Of a DNA stretch of 64,000 nt, positions 55,253 through 64,000 are shown in pieces (position 1 is the stretch's first letter; every line of letters begins with the position of its first letter). The notes beneath the pieces were generated by a model. The model worked only from the letters and a program-made list of their open reading frames with translations, did no database searches and was not told where the DNA came from. The translations under genes were made by a program, and so were the position numbers. Source of the DNA: Persicaria tinctoria. Taxonomy: Eukaryota > Streptophyta > Magnoliopsida > Caryophyllales > Polygonaceae. The DNA is taken from positions 64,899,038 to 64,963,037 of the forward strand of contig JBANSL010000007.1 of assembly GCA_037127255.1 (NCBI GenBank), given 5' to 3'.

Positions 55253-55505
55253 CTCCCTCCGTTAATCAAAACATGTCGTTTTAGACATTTGCACATTATT
55301 TAAGAAAGCAAATAAAAGCAAACAAAAATACACTTATACCCCTAATTATCACTTTACTTTTCCACTTTATTGAAAACTACAACTAACAAACATCTAATCA
55401 TGACAAGGGTAATTTTGGAAAGTAAACACCAAAATACCTAAAACGACAAGTTTTTCTTAACAAGATTTTACTCCTAAAACGACATGTTTTTCTTAACGGA
55501 GGGAG
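55253..55505. mobile_element. Stowaway-type MITE (copy 3) inside LARD J
   Basis: 253 bp, nearly identical to 30951-31203, with ends CTCCCTCCGTTAA and TTAACGGAGGGAG and TA duplication (55251-55252 and 55506-55507). Confidence 0.92.
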
Positions 55506-58500
55506 TATAACATGATTTCATGCTAATTTTATACATCATTATCTCTCATTGTTCCAAAACGGTCACATGTCATAAATCCTAAGATACTATCATGCTCAAC
55601 AAGTATTGCAGAATATTAGGTATCGACATAGCAAGACAAGTTACCACATAACTTCATGCTAATAATAATTCGAGCAAAGGTAATATCAGGCCAGAATCAC
55701 AATAACATATTGTCACATATTAAGAGGGCACATAATATCATGATTACTAAACACAAGGTCAGGATCTCAGCAGGTATAGTTCACGTTCCACGAGTAAAAG
55801 AAACAAGCAAGGCTTACCAACACAGAGCACCAATCATATCACAATGTCAGTCACATAGGAACACCAAAGCACTAAAATTCAACATCATATGTAGAAGTTA
55901 ACCACGTAACGTCCACTACCAGTTCGTCATTCCAAGAATCAATATGTCAGTTCTGGGACCTGGGGTTTATGGGCCCACTGTGCTTCCGATGCGCGGCTCC
56001 CGTGCTATTTGGCTAAACGTGCTCTTCTCTACGCTATCGTTTGTCAAAGTATTGCAAGCAACTTTTAAGTTAGTGGAGATAGGGGAGAGACAAGGAGAAC
56101 AACCCGGACTCCCCACGGAACCGAACACAGACCAACTGATGATGACACGGCGAAAAAGAAACAAGATCCCAACCCCAGAAGGAGTAAGATGCCCTTATGG
56201 AACTCTACGAGGTCACAAGTGCAGCAAGCAAGACACATACCAATCGTGGAGTAAACTAGTCACATGACTGAACACTAACACGTACATACCTTAATGAAAG
56301 GTGTTAACAAATAGGGGCAACCAAAAACATGATCGGGTTCTGCATTGGGCATAAGAGACTAGCTAGCAACTTTTCATTTCATATATCAGACAAGCTTGAT
56401 ATGTATAAGAGACATGTATACACGGATGCAACAATAGATTTGTGCGACATAAAGCTTATGCAAGATCTAGTAGACAACACAGAGCATTACACGTAGGGTA
56501 AATTGTTCATGACATGTACACATAAGCAGGTCATAATCAACTTGGGATCATATGCAGACCTATGGAGATGTTTCCTATCAATCAGACTAATGCAATGAAA
56601 GGAGCATATAAAACCGTATAGAAACCATGTCATGTAACAACATCGTTCGTATGATAGGATAAATGCGGGATGTCAACATATACTGAGCTATGGTTGGAAA
56701 GTAGTCCTCCATGATACTAGTATTATATTGTCAAAGAATGAACGCAAGCAAGGATAATCGTTGAGGAATAATTTAACAACAAAATCACATTTCACGTATA
56801 CATGCATCTATCATTTGAACCGGATATACATGCATCTATCATGTCGCAGGGTATAGCACGCAACTAGATACTCAATTGCTAATTAACACATATCCCGCTA
56901 AAATATGAATTTATCCAATTTAAGCATCGGAAATGCATCATGCGATAAGGACAACAATTCAGATGAGAACATTCATAAGCATGCCAGTAATCATACTGAG
57001 CATGAGACAACTCTAAATAATAGTGGGACGAGTCTTAGAAGTTTAAGCAGGACTACTATTGCACCCAATCATTAGCACATATAAAAGTAATATAAGCAGT
57101 TGTGATGAATGAGTCATGCGCATATCATAGTGCAAAACAGGACAAGGCTCCTAAGGTATCATGCTTCAAGGGGTGGTATGCTACATTATGTATGCAGGGG
57201 TAATCATGCGAGTTGCCAGATTATTCATTTACGGAAGCCTTAAAAGGTCAGGGGCATGCAGAAACAACATCGAGTGATGAGATGATTGGCACACATTGAT
57301 AACCACCTAATGCTTAACATGCATCGAAAATAGGCATTAACTCTATAACTGGGTCTATCAATTCCCTAACAGTTAAAGGATCGCATATCAGAGATGTTGG
57401 GAATAATACAAGACCTTGCGGAGTCTATCCTACGTGAGAACAAGTCATAAAGCAAATAGAGCATGAATACACAAGCCACAATTCACGAGTCCTGTAAGAT
57501 ATATCTTAACACGATAAGATTCACGGTTATGCAACATAGGTTACATGTTCATTTAACAACTAGCAGGAATGCATTTAAGGAGTCAACCAATCGTAACATG
57601 ACCATATGGGGACAAGGGGGAAGTATGACGGAACGAAAATATGAGCTTCAGATAATACATCTTCACATGAATATAAAGCATGCAAGTACACAGGTATAGA
57701 TTCATAGCATACAACCATGGCATGTATTTAACATAAGGATATATCAAGTCACATCGTGATCCTACATGGTGCTAGCAATACATGATAAGACATGGGTATC
57801 TTTACAGAGTGAACAAGAGAACATCACGGACGATAGATTATAATCATGCTAGGAATTAATGAACCGTCATAGGAGTACATGGAATGATATAGTACTATCA
57901 CATCATGTAACAATCATGTTCACGTGATGAAGCAAGCACAACAAATTACCACTCGACGAGTCATATTGGAATTCATAAGCCCTATAGGATACTACCAACA
58001 CATATCGATCATGAGTACAAACAAGGTACTTCGAATAGACTCACCCTAGCATTCAGGTATCATTTATATGCGAAAATATAATACTAACCCATGATTTGTA
58101 CATACGTCCATTAGACTATCACAACAGTTTGCAAAGGGCTAAATAAGCCACACCGTAATGATCTAGAAGCATGACAGGCATATAGCGGAGTATAACATGG
58201 GTCTAAAGCAAGGTAGCTAGGCATGGATAGGATAACAGACAGTTACGAGTCCATGTAAATATCTAAATGGCACATGCACAGAATATCAAGTCATACGTTT
58301 AGGGAAATATGAGAGAATACCACTGAGCATGAGAAAACATCATGAAAATCAGGAAGGTAAGCATGCTATGGTTTAGTGGACATAAAGGCACGAGTAGCAA
58401 GAGTTAGACTAACATGCTAAGGATCACACTATCATGATCCTAATCCGGGAGAGAGAGTGTACACATCATGCGAATTCGTAACTTGCAACATATGCATTCA

Positions 58501-59863
58501 ATCCGTCATTAGTATGACAATGCGGGGAACCAATGAAGTCAGGTTGTACATGCTTAGGGGAATGATAGAAATACAACGAAACATGACATAAGACCTAAAC
58601 AAGGTGGCCAAGCATGGATACATAATGGTATACTACCACAAATCCACATTACGGATCATCATCACAATATATGTTGGGAATAACACATCAAGTCGAGTCA
58701 TGCATATACAAAACCAGGAATTAAAGTGGTGTGTGCTCGTGTGGCGTATCAGTTCATATATTCATGAAAGTATGTGAGAAGCATGGAGGTCATCATGGCA
58801 TGACAGTTGGATAAACATGCTGGAAACTAGGTGTCATATGAATTAGGTTGAACATCAAGTTGTAACACACACCCATCAAGTAAATAACTCACTCTATCAG
58901 GATATCATAATAGATCGAGCACACTATCATGAACCTATTTGCAAAGAGGGCATCAATCATGCGGTTTCCTAACATATGACACGTTCATTCAAGCATTAGT
59001 ATAAGAATGCATATACTAAGTAGATCATGTTGGGATGATATGGGCAATGAAAGGTAACATGAACCTAAGCAATGGCTAAACATGGACATCCAGGCATGTA
59101 GGCATAAATTCACACTAACAATCAATCTGCAAGTCTAGTGGGTAGTACATATAGAATCATGCAATCATGGACATGACAATTAAGATAAACCAACAGAGAT
59201 CTACAAGGGCGACTCTAACTCACTCCCAGAATCCCCACAACTTGTTTCCCGTGGAATATTAATGTGACCCTCGAGTAGGGTAGCAAATGGATCAAGTAAA
59301 CATCGTACTCCAATACAACCTCAAATGTGGTTATTCCTCCCAATTCCCCGTAGATCACACCGACATCGCAAGAAAAGCCCAATAAAGACGTTTAGTAGGA
59401 TCGGGAAAAGAAGACCGAAGAAGGAAATAGTCAGGCTTAAAGTTCAAAGGCAATCCCGACTCTATAATGGCAGAAGATCTCCCCCGCTATTCCATTCAAG
59501 TAGGCATTTAACACATGATTCATAGTCAAAATATCAGTCAGGTCTCCAATTTAAGCAAACAACACTCAGCACAGAACAATCAACAATCAAGCTATCCTAT
59601 AAGCCCATCTGTAAAGAACAAGCTATATTTTTGCCTACCCATTCCCAACTACATCCAATAGGGATGGTATAGCGCATTTACTACCCCTTCGTTTCCCTTT
59701 GTTTAATTACCGGATTTATTGAGTCAAGTTCATATTTAGCCCATTTGAGTTAGCCATATTAAATTCATTTTGCCCTTTTAAAAAAATTTTGAAAAACCAT
59801 TTGAAAACCTTGGGCCATTTTCAAAACCACTTCAACCTATCATACTCGGTTTGCATAACCTGA

Positions 59864-59875
59864 GCTCTGATACCA
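59864..59875 (-). promoter_or_regulatory. Primer-binding site of element J (initiator Met tRNA)
   Basis: On the minus strand TGGTATCAGAGC, four bases from the LTR edge at 59880. It proves the minus orientation and the right-hand 5' LTR. Confidence 0.9.
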
Positions 59876-59879
59876 TCTT

Positions 59880-62762
59880 TGTAACGGCCAAGGATTATGA
59901 TTCCCGGGTTACGTTTCGAGGGATGAAACCCCTCATTAGGATCTTGCTCCCCGAGTACAGGTTGAAGGTTTGAAATTCTATTCTAACATTTTAAAGTGGG
60001 ATTTCATACCCAAAATTCGAAGGGATCGTTGGAATCCCCGGGGAAGTTCCCTGTACCTGTCGTAAGTCTAAGCGTGAAAACCCAAAGATCACACAAATAG
60101 CGGAAGTAAAGCATAATACAAAGGGGTGCCACGGCAGAGCCGAGTCAAAATATAATCAACCATTCAAATTCGAGCCGTAATTAAATTGGTGAAGTTGGAA
60201 TATCAACCCTCTCTTTCCGTCATGTTAGACCCAACAGTCATGGACTCAAATCAGCATCAATAGTAGTAAGCATAACGGATACCTAAAAAAATTGATATGG
60301 GGCGGGATCAGATCGATGCCCACTTTAGCTCTGCATCCCAACCTTAAGCACACATATACGCTATACCTAATAAAGATGCTTCTAGATGCATTGCGGGATA
60401 TTAACACACTAACATGCTCCTAAGATCAAGTGCATATTAATAATAAGGCCTTAGCACAGAATACCAAGTGGTATATCCCTCTCCTACCTCCACCCCTTCC
60501 GATAGGTGGAGACTGGCCATCTCGTGAATGCATTCATTCATAATAGGGCGGCACGCATGCCTAACCCGCTCCACAATAAAGCCCGCAGACATCTCATAAT
60601 ATAAGGAAGTGCATGACTCGATTGACTCAGGACGGGACCCGATGAGACTGGGTCGTCCTATGACCCTAGCAATGACTCTACTTACTTCACAGATAACGGC
60701 CGTTCTGTTTACATACGCATAAAGAAATAGGATGCTCAACGATCAATGCAACCTAGCATGGTACTACATGGCATGCTGATCATGAATGCAACACCTAGTA
60801 TATCATGCACCTAAAGCAGAGAATAGCTCTATTCAATCTGAGTAAGCTCCGAAGAGACTTACCTGGAAGTGCAGAACAGCAAAAGGCAACAACTAGGTAT
60901 ACAGAAAGCCGACATGTCACAGATGATCACCTAACACGTATATAAGTAATACAAATAAGTCTACTTCTAATGTTTCTTAAGCATATAATATCACACACAA
61001 GTTATCAAATTTATTCGCCAAGTTAGGCAAGGTAATGCATTTTCCCAAGATTTCCAAAAACTCTTTTAAAACCTCAAGTTAGATCAAATCACTATTCAAA
61101 CGCTTTCTCAATCAACCAGAAAATCCATTTATAAACATTACCCTTTCATCAAGTCATTTTATTAGTATTTCAAAACAAATCCGACAAGTTAGAATATTTC
61201 CCAAAATCCACTTTTTTAATTTTATTAAATCTATTTCCAACCTTTAAGACCTTTTCCAACTCCAAGTCCAAATATTATACTTTAAATCTCAATAATAATA
61301 TAACTAAATATATTATATTCCATTTAGTTAAGATATTTTATATCAAAATATACATAAGTCTTAAAAATCCATTTTCCATTCAAACACATTTTACCCAAAG
61401 AATTAGGCCCAAGGAAATAGGCCCAATCTTCCTTAAAATTTCGGATCCAATAGCCCATACCCAATCTTTTTATTAAATGGTGAACCGGTTTTCTTTTTAT
61501 TAAATGGTGAACCGGACCAAAACAAAAAGAAAACAAAACCCAAACCGGTGGGCACTGTTCATCTCCCTCACATGTACCCCTGCGTTCGAAAGAAGAAGGA
61601 AAGGTGGGAGCTTTGGAGCTCGCCGGCGACGATGCTAAGCTCCGACCACGAAGACGACCCCCACCCGACACAGACAGGAACGAAAGAAGGAAGGAGGAGG
61701 AAGAAGCTCACCGAGGGGGGGTCTCGAAGGCTTCGCCGGAAATCTCCGTCGGGGCACGATTCGGCTTCGTCGGCGCCGGAATCAACGAGCTCGCCTGGGG
61801 AGGGATTGGTAGAGATCTAAAGGTTTGACCTTTATGGAGATTTGAAGGAAAAGGTGGAGGAAGAGGAGCCTTACCACCAGTTTTGGGTGAAACAGGGAAA
61901 GGAGATGACGATGGCGTCGGCGGCCGGCTCCTGTGCGGCTCCTTCATCTGTTTGTGGCTGCTGGAAGCTCCGAGAAGTGTCGAGGCTGCTGCTCCGATGA
62001 CAGCAAGGGTCGGCGGTGATGGTGCTCGGGGGACGTCGAGGAGAGTGAGATGGAGCTCTTGCTGCCTGGAGATCGGAAACAGGGGCGGGAGGCTCGGGGA
62101 TGCTCGGCCGGTGCTCAGCGTGGCTGCTCGTGGTGGTGGTGGGATGGAGTAGCGGTGACAGTGGCTGAGCGGGCAGAGCTCACGGAACAGGGAAGATAAT
62201 GGGGGAGAAGGGCCAAAGGGGGGGTTTGTTTTCTTTTGGATTTGAATAAAGGATAAAGAGGTGAGGTATGAAATTGGAATCAGCAGGAGGGGGTGGGCAG
62301 TGGTTTGACTGGGAATTCAGCAGAAGACAAGGAAAGGCAAGGGTAAGGTAAGAGCTTGTCTGATTCACGGGTGCACTAACGTGTTCAACCCAGTCTTCAT
62401 CCCTAAATATCCCAACATCCATTTCAACTTTATCTTTAACTATCCCAAAATGAGATTCGAAATTACCCGAAAACAGATTCTAGAACCCGCTCTCTCGATC
62501 TCGTTCCTATTCCGACTCGATTAAAATATTTTTATGATTTTCAAATCCGAATTTAATAATGAAATCCGAACATCATTTCAAATTCTTGGCATATAAAAGC
62601 GAAATACAATCTATTTTGCATAATTTTAAAATTTAGTCAGATTCCGCTTTAATAGTTTCGAGTTCTATTTATTAAATTGATGACAAGTTTTCCTTAAGAT
62701 ATCCGATTGAAATTCATTTTTTTTTTTTCAAAAGTTATGATTCAAAAATCCGGGCCTTTACA
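59880..62762 (-). repeat. 5' LTR of element J
   Basis: Partner of 50991-53871. It begins TGTAACGGCC and ends GGGCCTTTACA on the plus strand. Confidence 0.9.
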
Positions 62763-63109
62763 TCCGGTTGCAAAGCCGAGAATGTTTCCAATGCGACAAT
62801 GACCGTGAATTTCACAACAAAGACTTTCACTCTATCTTTGCCGCAAACGGGATCTCCTATCGCTTGTCTTGCCCCTATACTTCTCAGCAAAATGGCAAGG
62901 CTGAACGAATCATCAGAACCATTACCAACATGATGCGCTCTCTCCTCTTCTACGTATCTATTCCTCTTCCCTATTGGTCTCACATCTTATCCACCACATG
63001 TTATCTCCTAAACATTCTCCCTTCCACTACCCTACACCATCGCTCGCCAGCTCAGGCACTTTATTACAACATGCCTAGGTATGATCACCTTCACACCTTC
63101 AGGTGCTTG
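62763..63109 (+). pseudogene. Copia integrase core fragment (remnant I, 3' part)
   Basis: Part of a Copia integrase. It contains the second catalytic D in FQCDNDREF (normally CDNG-EF). The third block is CPYTSQQNGKAERIIRTI, with catalytic E. YWSHILSTTCYLLNILPS follows, then a partial FGCLC end (FRCLCF). It sits directly behind LARD J. Because the J TSD joins it to the Pro/Ser-rich leader at 50990, the element had already lost gag, protease and the first part of integrase before J inserted. It is cut off at 63109 by LTR K. Confidence 0.85.
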
Positions 63110-64000
63110 TGTTTTGATGTCCATGTCTCGTGCCATGTTTTATATCTACTTTTATATCGATTTCTGCATGCATTTCATGCATTTGGGTTAGAATAATACA
63201 GAATCTATGTAGTTTACACTTATTTGCCAAATTATGGAGTCTACACTAGTTTTTGTTATATTTGACAGAAATCGGACGCACTTTGTAGCTTAAAGGAAAG
63301 TCATGAAGAAGCTAAGGATGGTGCAGCTGGAGAAAAGGCTATTTTTCGCCATTCATCATTCTGATTCAAGCTCTGATGTCTTCATGAGAGTTTTAGTCCT
63401 CGAAAAGACTTTCCAACCCATGCTCAAATGCGTCAATCCGACAAACGAGGACTCAGGAAAGTGCGTTTCAAGAACAACGCAAAATGCTGAGAACTGACAG
63501 ATCTGCTCGATATCGACCAAATTGGTCGACATCGACCAAACCAGAAACTCAATCTGAGTTCATTGAGGAGAGGAGATCTCGAGATGACAAGGAGAAAAAG
63601 AGCTCGAGCACCTTTTACTCGATATCGACCAAAACGAGAGCACATGTCCGAGCCGAGTCGAAGAGAAGTTACTCGAGGAGGTCCAGAAGCCGAAGTCGAC
63701 GACGAATGTTCCTCGATACCGAGTACTTTTACTCGATATCGAGGAACATTCTATCTATGGAGAGAAGATTTATCACCACATGAAGATATTTTGATATTTT
63801 AGATATATTTCCTTTTAAGATAAATGTTTCTTTTAATTAAGTTTTATCTTTAGATATTAGATATAGTTTCTTTCCTTGAATAGCAAGGTTGGAAGCCTAT
63901 AAATAAGGCCTTAGGGGCTGATTTCTAAGCATTAAATTCCACACACAATTTGTTACATAGAGATAGAGAGAGAGAGAGTGAGTGAGTGGCCAAGAGGAGT
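63110..64000 (+). repeat. LTR K, related to element B family (runs off the window)
   Basis: Starts TGTTTTGATG...GTGCCATGTTTTA. It then follows element B's LTR in order: TTTCTGCATGCATTTCATGCATTTGGG, TTTGCCAAATTATGGAGTCTAC, the TCGA-motif region, TAGCAAGGTTGG...TATAAATAAGG. The motif here is mostly TCGATATCGA or TCGACATCGA. The remainder and any interior lie beyond 64000. The small frames here are not genes. Confidence 0.75.
63898..63905 (+). promoter_or_regulatory. Probable TATA box of LTR K
   Basis: TATAAATA in the same context as in both LTRs of element B. Confidence 0.5.

Larger units (their letters stand above)
53872..59879 (-). other. Non-coding interior of LARD element J
   Basis: 6.0 kb without gag-pol domains. 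The probable polypurine tract on the minus strand is beside the 3' LTR (53872-53888, TTTTTAGAGGTGGATGA). Most of 54,600-59,100 is ACATG/CATCATG-rich unique DNA of even composition. Two GC-richer islands stand out, 55940-56230 (a 107-codon frame on the plus strand) and about 59210-59500. A Stowaway MITE lies at 55253-55505. Confidence 0.7.
50991..62762 (-). mobile_element. Element J: LARD-like non-autonomous LTR retrotransposon
   Basis: 11.8 kb with LTRs of 2,881 bp (50991-53871) and 2,883 bp (59880-62762) that differ at only scattered bases, and a perfect TSD TCCGG (50986-50990 and 62763-62767). On the minus strand the LTR starts TGTAAAGGCCC and ends GGCCGTTACA or GGCCATTACA. An initiator-Met primer site faces minus. 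The 6 kb interior has no gag-pol. Large LTRs plus a long non-coding interior define large retrotransposon derivatives (LARDs). The terminal bases and the GGGGACGAGACTTG...GGTGGATGA block before the 3' LTR resemble Tekay/Del-type Gypsy elements. The high LTR identity means recent movement, with proteins supplied by another element. Confidence 0.88.

Overview
The window is nuclear DNA of a flowering plant, most likely a eudicot, from a repeat-rich part of the genome. The evidence is a two-exon Dof/CDF-type transcription factor gene, plant-type Copia and Gypsy LTR retrotransposons, L1-type LINEs with DUF4283 ORF1 and RNase H domains, a Mutator-like (MULE) transposase, Helitrons, and Stowaway-type MITEs. 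Only one host gene is convincing. Almost everything else is mobile DNA, much of it nested, and target-site duplications (TSDs) fix most boundaries to the base.

Region 1 (1-17.5 kb): a Helitron 3' end lies at the left edge. A short non-autonomous hAT element (TSD CATTCTTT) follows, split by a minus-strand non-autonomous LTR element (A, 2026-16592). The right LTR of A is split in turn by a 9.1 kb plus-strand Gypsy-like element (B, 6603-15744, TSD ATTGC). B has a tRNA-Asp-type primer site, gag and protease, but no reverse transcriptase, RNase H or integrase core. B is packed with a short iterated motif, TCGA-N2-TCGA, in its LTRs and in its coding region.

Region 2 (17.5-29.8 kb): a decayed minus-strand Copia (C) is split by a solo LTR (D, 19811-21391) and by a complete plus-strand Copia (E, 22840-29053, TSD TAATT). 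Solo LTR D carries a patch matching the LTR end, primer site and gag start of family B.

Region 3 (29.8-37.5 kb): a tandem duplication, a Stowaway MITE, and a 5'-truncated LINE (F, 31342-37066, 16-bp TSD and poly-A). F is interrupted by an ORF1-only LINE copy (G), which itself holds a MULE-type MITE next to a Helitron.

Region 4 (37.5-43.1 kb): a 5.6 kb MULE (H) with about 370-bp terminal inverted repeats and a multi-exon transposase gene carrying two nonsense codons.

Region 5 (43.1-50.1 kb): the Dof/CDF gene on the minus strand (43503-45174), then AT-rich DNA with a palindromic Stowaway MITE and an (AT)n microsatellite.

Region 6 (50.1-64 kb): a Copia remnant split by an 11.8 kb LARD-like element (J, 50991-62762, TSD TCCGG) with two nearly identical 2.9 kb LTRs and a 6 kb non-coding interior. 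The window ends inside an LTR related to family B.

The elements do not act as a pathway. The value of the window is its insertion chronology, the unusual iterated motif in family B, evidence of template switching between LTR families, and transposons close to a regulatory gene. All calls come from reading the sequence; nothing was searched against a database.
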